From contig JBDLIT010000035.1 of NCBI GenBank assembly GCA_039714735.1, positions 1 to 30,564 on the forward strand: a stretch of 30,564 nt of DNA. The letters are read 5' to 3'. This document shows, piece after piece, positions 23,109 to 30,496 of this stretch. Origin of the DNA: JASJBU01 sp039714735 (GTDB lineage: Bacteria > Pseudomonadota > Gammaproteobacteria > Chromatiales > Chromatiaceae). Made by a program: the position numbers and the translations under genes. Below the pieces are notes generated by a model, which was not told the origin of the DNA, made no database searches, and saw only the letters and a list, made by a program, of their open reading frames with translations. Within the stretch, counting starts at the first letter, position 1. Each line of letters opens with the position of its first letter.

Positions 23109-23878
23109 TGCGCTTCGCCACACTGGGCAGCGGCAGCCAGGGAAATGCCCATCTGATCGAAACCCCGAATGTCAGGGTGCTGATCGACTGTGGCTTCCCG
23201 GCCAGGGAGATCGAGCGCCGCCTGTCGCTGCTTGGCGTGGAAGCCGACAGTTTGGACGCCATTCTTCTCACCCATGAGCACACTGACCATATCCGCGGTC
23301 TGGGGCCTGTTGCACGACGTTATCATCTGCCAGCCTGGATGACTTCCGGGACCTATTCGGGGGCTAACAGCGGCAGACTGCCTGAAGTACACAGGATCGA
23401 CAGCCATGCCGGTGAATTTTTCATCGGTGATCTTGAAGTCCTGCCCTATCCTGTACCCCATGATTCCCGTGAGCCCTGCCAGTTCATCTTTCACTGCGCA
23501 GGACAGCATCTTGGCATTCTGACCGATGCAGGTCATATCACGCCCCACATCGTTGAAAATCTGGCTGACTGTGACAGCCTGATCCTGGAATTCAATCACG
23601 ATACTGGAATGTTGGTATCCGGTCCCTATCCGCCAAGCCTTCAGCGCCGGGTGGGCGGCAGTCAAGGACACTTGAACAATCAACAGTCGGTGGACCTTTT
23701 AAGCCAACTCGACCTGAGTCGTCTGCAACACCTGGTTGCCGCCCACTTGAGTGAGAAGAACAATACCCGGGAGAGCGTCAGACAGACCCTGTTCCAAGCC
23801 CATCATCAGCTTGAAGGCAGGCTAAGCTTTGCCGATCAGCAAAACACTGCGGGCTGGTATGCTATAACGAGTCCCTAA
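23108..23878 (+). CDS. Metallo-beta-lactamase-fold hydrolase (YycJ/WalJ-like)
   Basis: 256 residues. A GTG start overlaps the bamC stop by one base. The metal site HxHxDH is present (LLTHEHTDHIRGL), with ATLGSGSQGNAHLIE at the N-terminus, GILTDAGHITPHI for the next metal-binding aspartate and LVAAHLSEKNN near the end. Relatives include the 5'-3' exonuclease YycJ/WalJ and uncharacterised hydrolases; phosphodiesterase or nuclease activity is likely, but the substrate is unknown. Coupling to bamC and dapA is common in gammaproteobacteria, although the jobs are unrelated. Confidence 0.85.
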   Translation: MRFATLGSGSQGNAHLIETPNVRVLIDCGFPAREIERRLSLLGVEADSLDAILLTHEHTDHIRGLGPVARRYHLPAWMTSGTYSGANSGRLPEVHRIDSHAGEFFIGDLEVLPYPVPHDSREPCQFIFHCAGQHLGILTDAGHITPHIVENLADCDSLILEFNHDTGMLVSGPYPPSLQRRVGGSQGHLNNQQSVDLLSQLDLSRLQHLVAAHLSEKNNTRESVRQTLFQAHHQLEGRLSFADQQNTAGWYAITSP

Positions 23879-23917
23879 GATCCGAGCATTAACTCATAAA
23901 GAATAACTAATATATAT

Positions 23918-23950
23918 TTGATTTTCAGCCATTTGGCTGTATTGTAAAAT
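23918..23950 (+). promoter_or_regulatory. Promoter region of the SQR-like gene with perfect inverted repeat
   Basis: TTGATT (23918-23923) and TATTGT (23940-23945), 16 bases apart, may be the -35 and -10 boxes. Between them is the perfect palindrome CAGCCA-TT-TGGCTG (23926-23939), a place where a repressor would block polymerase. Spacing to the start codon at 24035 leaves a leader of about 80 bases. This is by inspection only. Confidence 0.4.
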
Positions 23951-24034
23951 CGCTTTCTTAAGATATCCTTAACTAAAGCAGGTCTAATTACTAATAAAAA
24001 GAACTGCTCTCTTTTCTGATGGAGGAAAAAATTT

Positions 24035-25303
24035 ATGGCTCATATCGTAGTCTTGGGTGCCGGAACCGGTGGAATGCCTTGTGCCTACGAACTCAGAATG
24101 GAATTGAGTCGAGAACATGAAGTTACGATGATCAACGAAAGGGAGTACTTTCAGTTCGTACCTTCGAATCCCTGGGTTGCAGTTGGGTGGCGTGACCGCT
24201 CCAGCATCACCTTCGATATCAGGCCACACCTGGAACGCAAGGGAATCAATTTTATCGCCAAGCGGGTCGACGTTATTGACCCTGAAGCCAGCCGATTGAC
24301 CCTGGACGATGGTGAGACCGTCGATTACGACTACCTGGTGATCGCCACCGGCCCGCGCCTTGCTTTTGAAGAGGTGGAGGGATCGGGACCCCAGGGCCAC
24401 ACCAACTCTATCTGCACGATCAATCATGCCGAGCAGACGCATACCGCTTACCAACAACTATTGGAGGACCCTGGCCATGTGGTGGTAGGCGCAATGCCTT
24501 TTGCCAGTTGTTTCGGACCGGCCTATGAGCTTTCCTTCATCATGGATTCGGACCTGCGCAAGCGTAAGCTGCGTGACAAGGTGCCGATGACCTTCGTGAC
24601 CTCCGAACCCTATGTCGGCCACCTTGGCTTGGGTGGTGTCGGTGACTCCAAAGGATTTCTTGAATCGGATTTCCGCGCCCACCACATCAACTGGATAACC
24701 AATGCCAAAGTCACCAAGGTTGAAGCCGGCAAGATGCACATCGAGCAGTACGATGATGCCGGGCACAAGCTGAAGGATCACGAACTGGAGTTCAAATTCT
24801 CCATGATGTTGCCTGCCTTCAAGGGCGTTGATGCAGTGGCGAATGTGGATGGATTGTGCAACCCTCGCGGCTTCGTGTTCGTCGACGACCATCAACGCAA
24901 CCCAAAATACCCTAATATCTATGCTGCCGGGGTGTGTATCGCCATCCCACCGGTGGAGGCTACCGTAGTCCCCACGGGAGCGCCAAAGACGGGTTACATG
25001 ATCGAATCGATGGTCACCGCCATCGTGCACAATATCACCGATGAACTGGCGGGCAAGCAAGGCACAGCCCTCGCAACCTGGAACGCCATCTGCCTGGCGG
25101 ACATGGGTGATACCGGCGCCGCCTTCGTCGCCCTGCCGCAGATCCCGCCGCGTAACGTGGCCTGGTTCAAGAAGGGCAAGTGGGTGCACATGGCGAAGAT
25201 CGCCTTTGAAAAATATTTCATCCGTAAGATGAAGAAAGGCACCTCAGAACCGATCTACGAGAAATACATCCTTAAAATGCTGGGGATCGGCAAGATTAAG
25301 TAA
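24035..25303 (+). CDS. Sulfide:quinone oxidoreductase-like FAD protein
   Basis: 422 residues with a strong GGAGG ribosome site. It has an N-terminal FAD-binding motif (VVLGAGTGGMPCAYEL), a second nucleotide-binding signature (YDYLVIATGPRL) and a closing FAD contact (NIYAAGVCIAIPP). The cysteines at 127 (SICTI), 159 (ASCFG) and 353 (NAICLADMGD) are spaced like the catalytic Cys124/156/347 of Aquifex SQR, and the end has amphipathic stretches (AKIAFEKYFIRKMKK) fitting a membrane-edge protein. SQR oxidises sulfide and passes electrons to the quinone pool, leaving sulfane sulfur. I cannot assign the SQR type; a related flavocytochrome-like oxidoreductase remains possible. A terminator follows, so the gene appears monocistronic. 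Confidence 0.78.
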   Translation: MAHIVVLGAGTGGMPCAYELRMELSREHEVTMINEREYFQFVPSNPWVAVGWRDRSSITFDIRPHLERKGINFIAKRVDVIDPEASRLTLDDGETVDYDYLVIATGPRLAFEEVEGSGPQGHTNSICTINHAEQTHTAYQQLLEDPGHVVVGAMPFASCFGPAYELSFIMDSDLRKRKLRDKVPMTFVTSEPYVGHLGLGGVGDSKGFLESDFRAHHINWITNAKVTKVEAGKMHIEQYDDAGHKLKDHELEFKFSMMLPAFKGVDAVANVDGLCNPRGFVFVDDHQRNPKYPNIYAAGVCIAIPPVEATVVPTGAPKTGYMIESMVTAIVHNITDELAGKQGTALATWNAICLADMGDTGAAFVALPQIPPRNVAWFKKGKWVHMAKIAFEKYFIRKMKKGTSEPIYEKYILKMLGIGKIK

Positions 25304-25338
25304 ACTCAAATTCAATAACTTCAAGAACACTTTGTCAG

Positions 25339-25361
25339 GCCCGGGAGTTCCGGGCTTTTTT
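25339..25361 (+). terminator. Rho-independent terminator of the SQR-like gene
   Basis: GCCCGG (25339-25344) and CCGGGC (25350-25355) form a 6-bp GC stem with a GAGTT loop, directly followed by six T residues (25356-25361). This is a textbook intrinsic terminator 36 bases after the stop codon. It also lies close to the end of the DsrE-like gene on the other strand. Confidence 0.9.
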
Positions 25362-25373
25362 ATTCCAATACGC

Positions 25374-25799
25374 TCAAATAGCGGTATAACTCCAACCCTG
25401 TTTGAGGCGTTCAACCACAAATTGCACGGCTGACGGCCGGATCACAGCACTGTCAACCAGATTGACCGACTTACCTTCCTGGGCAAAGCGCGCGAGTGTG
25501 TTGTTGCAGGCAACGAACTGTAGTGCAGCGTAGTTCGAACTGAGGCTCTCGATGCGCTTGAGATAAGGTGTCGCTGTTTTGCGCAGCAGGTCGATGCCGC
25601 CAGCGCTTGCCACTACATTCACCTCGACACCCTGCCCCGCATACTGCTGAAGCAGATGTTCAGCCTGATCGAGCACCTGTTGGAATTTCTCCTCATCGGA
25701 ATAGCCGACAAACAGCACGACCTTGTTGGGCTGGGACTGGACCTCAGCCAGTTCAAAAGGAGTCAGGGCACCCAGCGGCACCACCAGCCTGCCACCCAT
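25374..25799 (-). CDS. DsrE-like sulfur-carrier-type protein, 5' end probably truncated
   Basis: About 141 residues from ATG 25799; TTG 25823 is an alternative. Neither start has a ribosome site. From PNKVVLFVGY to the end the DsrE/DsrF-type alpha/beta domain is complete, with AGGIDLLRKTATPYL and the conserved cysteine in FVACNNTLARFAQ. The first 20 residues (RLVVPLGALTPFELAEVQ) look like the end of a signal peptide whose charged beginning is missing. The frame stays open to 26102, but there it runs antisense to a substrate-binding-protein remnant, so that extension is not real protein. The gene was probably cut at its 5' end by a rearrangement near 25820 and may be a pseudogene. Confidence 0.6.
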   Translation of the reverse strand: MGGRLVVPLGALTPFELAEVQSQPNKVVLFVGYSDEEKFQQVLDQAEHLLQQYAGQGVEVNVVASAGGIDLLRKTATPYLKRIESLSSNYAALQFVACNNTLARFAQEGKSVNLVDSAVIRPSAVQFVVERLKQGWSYTAI

Positions 25800-25817
25800 A
25801 AAGCCGAGGGTAAAGAT

Positions 25818-26177
25818 TTTCAAAACAGACGCCCGGCCATCGAGGGCAAAACCTGGTTCACCTCGCGTCACCATCGGGAGACCCCGCACCGTATCGAACA
25901 GGGTGAGGCCGATGTGGGGATAGTCTGGACCACCGAGGTCGCCCACACCAAGTCCGAGGGTCGTCCCATCGATGGCGTGGCCATTCCCGCCCCTTACAAC
26001 AAGCAGGAAAAGGTCGCCTATGCCATCGGCAGACTGTCTCAGGGGAAGAACCAGGGCAACGCCGAGGCTTTTCTTCACTATCTCTCCACTGATGCCGTTC
26101 AATCCATCTATGGAAAGTATGGTTTTTTACGGGCCACGGCTGATGAACTGGCGTTAAAGGACATTTCCCTCAACTGA
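25818..26177 (+). pseudogene. C-terminal remnant of an ABC-type substrate-binding protein
   Basis: From about 25818 the plus strand encodes a typical periplasmic-binding-protein C-terminus: GKTWFTSRHHRETPHRIE, EADVGIVWTTEVAH, DGVAIPAPYNKQEKVAYAIG, AEAFLHYLSTDAVQSIYGKY. About 115 residues are left of a family with usually 250-350 residues (molybdate/tungstate-type binding proteins are closest by eye). There is no start codon, signal peptide or ribosome site in front; upstream the frame runs antisense to the DsrE-like gene. The remainder is therefore a headless relic. Its TGA stop is at 26175. Confidence 0.65.
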
Positions 26178-26240
26178 CGACATCCAGGATTTTCATAAGC
26201 TCAAGACAAAATCTTTGGAAATTCTATTTTACCGGGGTGA

Positions 26241-26270
26241 TTGACGATATTATTCAGTCTGCTCGATAAC
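26241..26270 (+). promoter_or_regulatory. Possible ispG promoter
   Basis: TTGACG (26241-26246) and GATAAC (26265-26270), 18 bases apart, stand 29 bases before the ispG start. The match to sigma70 consensus is fair. No operator was seen. Confidence 0.4.
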
Positions 26271-26299
26271 ACTCAATAGTCAGCAGGCAATAGTCATTC

Positions 26300-27529
26300 A
26301 TGTCGAAAGAATTAATAGCACGTCATCCGACGGTCGGCGTCTCAGTCGGCAACCTGCAGATTGGTGGTGGCGCTCCGGTGCTGGTCCAATCCATGACCAA
26401 CACCGATACCGCTGATATCGAATCCACCGTCCGCCAGGTTGCGGATCTGGCCAAGGCGGGCTCGGAACTGGCGCGCATCACCGTGAACAACGAAGCGGCC
26501 GCCCAGGCGGTGCCCGAGATCCGCAGGCAGCTTGATGAGCAAGGCGTCAACACGCCCCTGATCGGCGACTTTCACTTCAATGGCCATCGCCTGCTCAGTG
26601 ACTTTCCAGAGTGCGCCGAGGCATTGGGCAAATACCGCATCAACCCCGGCAACGTCGGCAGCGGCGAAAAGCGGGACGCCCAGTTCGCCACCATGATCGA
26701 GATTGCCTGCCGGCATGACAAGCCGGTGCGCATCGGCGTCAACTGGGGCAGTCTGGACAAGACCCTGGTGGCTAAAATGATGGATGAGAACGCGAGCACC
26801 GCGGAGCCTCTGGATGCCGATCAGATGACTCATGAGATCATGGTCAGATCGGCCCTGGACAGCGCCCAGCGGGCGGAGGAGTTGGGCCTGGGCCGTGATC
26901 GCATCATCCTCTCCTGCAAGATGAGTGGCGTACAGGATTTGATCTCTGTCTATCGCAGGCTGGCGGAACGATGTGACTATGCCCTGCACCTGGGCCTGAC
27001 CGAAGCGGGTATGGGCTCGAAAGGCATTGTCGCTTCCAGCGCTGCCCTGGCGGTTTTATTGCAGGAGGGAATCGGCGACACCATCCGCATCTCCCTGACT
27101 CCGGAACCGGGCGGACCCCGCGCCCAGGAAGTGGTGGTGGCGCAGGAGCTGCTGCAGTCGATGGGATTGCGCGCCTTCACACCCATGGTGATCGCTTGCC
27201 CCGGCTGCGGCCGCACCACCAGCACCTACTTCCAGCAATTGGCGAAGGATGTTCAGCACCATTTGCGGGAACAGATGCCGGTGTGGCGTCGGGAGTTTCC
27301 CGGTGTGGCGTCCATGTCAGTCGCCGTGATGGGCTGTGTGGTCAACGGTCCGGGAGAGAGCAAGCACGCCAATATCGGCATCAGCCTGCCGGGCACCGGC
27401 GAGAGCCCTTCGGCGCCGGTTTTTGTGGATGGAGAGAAATCGGTGACCCTCAAGGGCGATGACATCGCGAGCCAGTTCATGCAGATCGTGGACCGGTATG
27501 TCAGAGAAACCTATGGTGAAAATCCATAG
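26300..27529 (+). CDS. ispG: 4-hydroxy-3-methylbut-2-en-1-yl diphosphate synthase (IspG/GcpE)
   Basis: 409 residues, the complete bacterial form. It reduces methylerythritol cyclodiphosphate to HMBPP in the MEP isoprenoid pathway using a 4Fe-4S cluster. The TIM-barrel part has VLVQSMTNTDTAD, the phosphate-binding stretch INPGNVGSGEKRD and IGVNWGSLD. The C-terminal part carries the cluster ligands Cys300 and Cys303 (ACPGCGRTT) and Cys346 (VMGCVVNGPGE), plus the equivalent of E. coli Glu312 at Glu353. It is a single gene here, not beside the rodZ-hisS group often seen in other gammaproteobacteria. Confidence 0.95.
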   Translation: MSKELIARHPTVGVSVGNLQIGGGAPVLVQSMTNTDTADIESTVRQVADLAKAGSELARITVNNEAAAQAVPEIRRQLDEQGVNTPLIGDFHFNGHRLLSDFPECAEALGKYRINPGNVGSGEKRDAQFATMIEIACRHDKPVRIGVNWGSLDKTLVAKMMDENASTAEPLDADQMTHEIMVRSALDSAQRAEELGLGRDRIILSCKMSGVQDLISVYRRLAERCDYALHLGLTEAGMGSKGIVASSAALAVLLQEGIGDTIRISLTPEPGGPRAQEVVVAQELLQSMGLRAFTPMVIACPGCGRTTSTYFQQLAKDVQHHLREQMPVWRREFPGVASMSVAVMGCVVNGPGESKHANIGISLPGTGESPSAPVFVDGEKSVTLKGDDIASQFMQIVDRYVRETYGENP

Positions 27530-27584
27530 ATTGTCGGATTACGCTGCGCTTATCTGACCTACATTCTAATTATCTTTCGGACAC

Positions 27585-27617
27585 AAAAAAGGCGCTGCCC
27601 TTGTGAGGCAGCGCCTT
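27585..27617 (-). terminator. Terminator of the rhd-tusA-dsrE2 operon
   Basis: A perfect 9-bp GC stem GGCGCTGCC (27591-27599) / GGCAGCGCC (27607-27615) with a 7-base loop, extended by A-T pairs. On the minus strand it is followed by six U residues (A-run 27585-27590), 21 bases past the dsrE2 stop. It may also slow transcripts coming from ispG on the plus strand. Confidence 0.88.
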
Positions 27618-27637
27618 AGACTGCATTTTACAACGGG

Positions 27638-28117
27638 TTAGATGTAAAGGCAGATATCGCTTTGACCGGCAAACTCGAAGAACCGAGCTGCACCGGCATA
27701 CTCAATACCATCGATAAACTCAGCGGTATTCAGTTCAAACAGGTCTACGGTCATCTGGCAGGCAATCAACCTGACCTCAGCCTCCTGGCAAAGCTCGCGC
27801 AGCTCTTCCAGACTGGCCACGCCTTTGGAGGCCATCTTCTTTTTCATCATGCTGGTCATCATGCTCTGCATGCCAGGCAGCGTCAGGCCCATCACGGGAA
27901 ACCATTTATCCATACCCATCGGCATCGGCATACCAGGATTACCCAAGGGGGTAACCTGCAGGTCCAGATCCTTTTTCAGAAGCTGAAGGCCGTAAAAGGT
28001 AAAGAAGATCTCGGTTTCATAGCCAAGCGCCGCAGCGGTTGAGGCCAGAATGAAGGGCGGATAGGCCCAGTCAAGAGAACCTTTCGTAGCGATGATGGCT
28101 AATTTTTTCTCATCCAT
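27638..28117 (-). CDS. dsrE2: DsrE2-family sulfur-transfer protein
   Basis: 159 residues with a GAGGAGAG ribosome site. The DsrE2 pattern is seen: KLAIIATKGSLDWAYPPFIL, YETEIFFTFYGLQLL, a long methionine/proline-rich insert (GNPGMPMPMGMDKWFPVMG) that is likely membrane-associated, and the C-terminal ELCQEAEVRLIACQMTVDLF with Cys110 and Cys120, the expected sulfur-binding residues. DsrE2 proteins take part in cytoplasmic sulfur trafficking together with rhodanese and TusA, which precede it here in the same operon. Last gene, followed by a strong terminator. Confidence 0.9.
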   Translation of the reverse strand: MDEKKLAIIATKGSLDWAYPPFILASTAAALGYETEIFFTFYGLQLLKKDLDLQVTPLGNPGMPMPMGMDKWFPVMGLTLPGMQSMMTSMMKKKMASKGVASLEELRELCQEAEVRLIACQMTVDLFELNTAEFIDGIEYAGAARFFEFAGQSDICLYI

Positions 28118-28148
28118 CTATCTCTCTCCTCAGATTGGGGATCAGAAG

Positions 28149-28379
28149 TTAGGCCTTCTTGATCAGGAATTCGAATTTTCCGCCGACTTCCTTCGACTCC
28201 ATGAGTTCGTTACCGGTCTGATTGGCGAAGGCTTCAAAATCCTTCACAGAACCGGGATCGGTCGCAATGATGTGCAGCACCTGACCAGTTTCCATGCCGT
28301 TGAGTGTCTTTTTGGCACGCAAAATAGGTAACGGGCAGTTCAGTCCGCTTGCGTCCAGTTCTTGATCAAAATCTGCCAT
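28149..28379 (-). CDS. tusA: TusA sulfur carrier
   Basis: 76 residues, the normal length of this family, with a GGAGG ribosome site. The active cysteine sits in the CPxP motif (LDASGLNCPLPILRAKKTL, Cys15); the second half (VLHIIATDPGSVKDFEAFA) has the usual beta strands. TusA accepts persulfide sulfur from rhodanese and passes it to DsrE-type or DsrEFH/DsrC proteins in sulfur oxidisers. It stands between rhd and dsrE2, 31 bases before the latter. Confidence 0.95.
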   Translation of the reverse strand: MADFDQELDASGLNCPLPILRAKKTLNGMETGQVLHIIATDPGSVKDFEAFANQTGNELMESKEVGGKFEFLIKKA

Positions 28380-28509
28380 GTTACGGCCTCCAGAATATGA
28401 CTGTATTAGAATGTAGGAAAAATCCAGGGCTTGAATTTATATGCGAAGTTCACTTGAAACGCAAGTAAAACCTCGCATGTGTATCCGGCAAAACACCTAG
28501 ACCAGTTGA

Positions 28510-28836
28510 TCAACTCGCTTTCCTGACCGCGAGCTGGTTACCGGACCGGGCCCAACCGAGAATCCCACCCTGGAGATTGATAGCGTTATCAAAGCCCTGC
28601 TGGGCTAGATAGGCGCATGCATGGTAAGAACGAGCCCCACTGTGGCAGTAGAGAACCACATCCCTGTCTTTGGGGAATTCATTAATGCGCAGCGGAATCA
28701 GATGCATCGGCAGATGGTCGGCATCAGGCAGCATACCCTGCACCAGTTCACCGGCGCTACGGATATCCAGCAAGACTAAATCATCGCCATTGGTGATTCG
28801 TGCCTGCAAATCAGATGAATCAATTTCCTTTACCAC
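28510..28836 (-). CDS. rhd: Single-domain rhodanese
   Basis: 108 residues, read from a GTG at 28836 with a GAGG ribosome site. It has the rhodanese core VLLDIRSAGELVQGMLPDA and the active loop YCHSGARS with catalytic Cys64, ending in NLQGGILGW. Cytoplasmic, no signal. In the rhd-tusA-dsrE2 cluster of sulfur oxidisers it loads TusA with sulfane sulfur. The gap to tusA is 130 bases, wide enough for an internal signal, but both genes have the same orientation and share the terminator. Confidence 0.92.
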   Translation of the reverse strand: MVKEIDSSDLQARITNGDDLVLLDIRSAGELVQGMLPDADHLPMHLIPLRINEFPKDRDVVLYCHSGARSYHACAYLAQQGFDNAINLQGGILGWARSGNQLAVRKAS

Positions 28837-28850
28837 AGAGTCAACCTCGT

Positions 28851-28897
28851 CTTAGTAACTAAGTGTATTAGTATATTAATATTTTTAAATATTTCAA
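28851..28897 (-). promoter_or_regulatory. Promoter and palindromic operator of the rhd-tusA-dsrE2 operon
   Basis: On the minus strand TTGAAA (28892-28897) and TATACT (28870-28875), 16 bases apart, are good -35 and -10 boxes. The transcript would start near 28863, inside the perfect palindrome CTTAGT-T-ACTAAG as read on the minus strand (28851-28863), 14 bases before the start codon. A dyad over the start point suggests a repressor. The surrounding DNA is very AT-rich. Confidence 0.6.
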
Positions 28898-29004
28898 GTA
28901 TGATTACCCGCTGACCTAATGTTTATCGATTTGCTTGACCCATGATAGAGTCAGCATAGAGCAGTTGATTTTACTCTCCAACCAACTTTTATCTGGCTGA
29001 TAAC

Positions 29005-30429
29005 ATGGACTATTTTCCAATATTTCTCGACATTAAAAGCAAGCGCTGTGTGGTCGTTGGCGGCGGCGCCGTAGCAGAACGCAAAACCGCGTCCCTGCTC
29101 AAGTCCGGTGCGAATGTCATTCTGATCTCTCCCACCCTGACTGCCAGTCTGAGTGGTTGGCGCGACACTGGACAACTCACGCACCTCGACCGAGTATTCG
29201 ATGACAAGGATATTGAGGGCGCTTATCTGGTGATTGCCGCCACCAGTGACGGGCAGGTCAACCGCCGTATTGCCGAGTTGGCCTCCGCGCAGCGAATTCC
29301 GGTCAATGTCGCAGATCAGCCAGAACTCTGCAGCTTTATCGTACCCTCCGTGATCGACCGCTCACCGGTGGTTGCGGCGGTTTCCACCGGAGGCGCCTCC
29401 CCGGTACTCGCACGTCTGATCCGCTCGCGCATGGAATCGATGATCCCCGCCAGTTATGGCCATCTGGCGGAACTCTGCAGCCATTTCCGGCAAAGAGTGA
29501 AAGAGACCTTTGCCAATCCGACCGATCGCCGGCTGTTCTGGGACAAGGTGCTGGAGGGCGGAGTTGCGGAACGCATCTTTTCCGGACACACCGAAGAGGC
29601 GGATCAACTGATGGAAAAAGCCCTCAGTAAGGCCAAGGCATTCGATGGCATGGGCGAAGTCTATCTGGTGGGAGCAGGCCCGGGGGATCCCGACCTGCTC
29701 ACCTTCCGCGCCCTGCGTCTCATGCAACAGGCCGATGTGGTGGTGTATGACCGCCTGGTGGCCAAACCGATTCTGGAAATGACCCGGCAGGATGCCGAAC
29801 ACATCTATGTCGGTAAGGAGCGGGACAAGCATGCCATGCGCCAGGAAGAGATCAACAAGCTGCTGGCCCGCCTGGCAAAGGCCGGCAAGCGGGTCGTACG
29901 CCTGAAGGGTGGCGATCCTTTCATCTTCGGCCGCGGTGGCGAGGAGATCGACACCCTGGCCGAAGAAGGTGTGCCATTCCAGGTGATTCCCGGCATTACC
30001 GCCGCTGCAGGCTGTGCCTCATACTCCGGCATTCCCCTGACCCACCGTGACTATGCCCAGTCGGTCACCTTCGTTACCGGCCACCTCAAGGATGGGACTA
30101 TGAATCTGAATTGGGAGATGCTCGCACAGCCCCACCAGACCATGGTCTTTTATATGGGGCTGGTGGGGCTGCCGGTGATCTGTAAGGAACTGCAGGCCCA
30201 TGGGGTACCGGCGGACATGCCGATTGCCCTGGTGCAGCAAGGCACCACCCAAATGCAGCGGGTATTTACCGGCGCCCTGGGCAACATCCTGGAGATTGTA
30301 GAGCGGGAAAAACCCAAACCACCCACTTTGATCATCGTCGGACGAGTGGTGGAACTGCATGAAAAACTATCCTGGTACAAGGCGCCGGAGCACTCGGAAC
30401 AGGGGGCAACATCGCCGGTGGATTTCTAA
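29005..30429 (+). CDS. cysG: Siroheme synthase CysG (trifunctional)
   Basis: 474 residues, full length. The N-terminal half is the precorrin-2 dehydrogenase/ferrochelatase (CVVVGGGAVAERKTASLLKSGA, NVADQPELCSFIVPS, STGGASPVLARLIR); the C-terminal half from about residue 218 is uroporphyrinogen-III methyltransferase (VYLVGAGPGDPDLLT, VVRLKGGDPFIFGRGGEE, PGITAAAGCASYSGIPLTHR). It makes siroheme, the cofactor of sulfite reductases, including the reverse-acting Dsr enzyme used in sulfur oxidation. It is divergent from the rhd-tusA-dsrE2 operon, a natural pairing for that pathway. The ATG has no strong ribosome site, and the intergenic region holds a possible -35 TTGACC at 28935-28940. Confidence 0.95.
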   Translation: MDYFPIFLDIKSKRCVVVGGGAVAERKTASLLKSGANVILISPTLTASLSGWRDTGQLTHLDRVFDDKDIEGAYLVIAATSDGQVNRRIAELASAQRIPVNVADQPELCSFIVPSVIDRSPVVAAVSTGGASPVLARLIRSRMESMIPASYGHLAELCSHFRQRVKETFANPTDRRLFWDKVLEGGVAERIFSGHTEEADQLMEKALSKAKAFDGMGEVYLVGAGPGDPDLLTFRALRLMQQADVVVYDRLVAKPILEMTRQDAEHIYVGKERDKHAMRQEEINKLLARLAKAGKRVVRLKGGDPFIFGRGGEEIDTLAEEGVPFQVIPGITAAAGCASYSGIPLTHRDYAQSVTFVTGHLKDGTMNLNWEMLAQPHQTMVFYMGLVGLPVICKELQAHGVPADMPIALVQQGTTQMQRVFTGALGNILEIVEREKPKPPTLIIVGRVVELHEKLSWYKAPEHSEQGATSPVDF

Positions 30430-30440
30430 CCCGAAAAATT

Positions 30441-30461
30441 CCCCCACCCTAACCCTCCCCC
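30441..30461 (-). repeat. G-quadruplex-type tract after cysG
   Basis: On the minus strand the order is G5-A-G3-TTA-G3-T-G5, four G runs with very short loops, the classic pattern of an intramolecular quadruplex. It starts 12 bases after the cysG stop. Similar CCCTAACCCT-containing sequences are, as I recall, dispersed repeats in gammaproteobacteria, so it may be part of an intergenic repeat. Confidence 0.6.
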
Positions 30462-30496
30462 GCACGGGCTGACTATTACCCACACTGGAGACAGTT

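Noticed and set aside
25824..26102. N-terminal extension of the DsrE-like protein to ATG 26102
   Set aside because: This part is the reverse reading of the substrate-binding-protein remnant, whose plus-strand motifs are clear.
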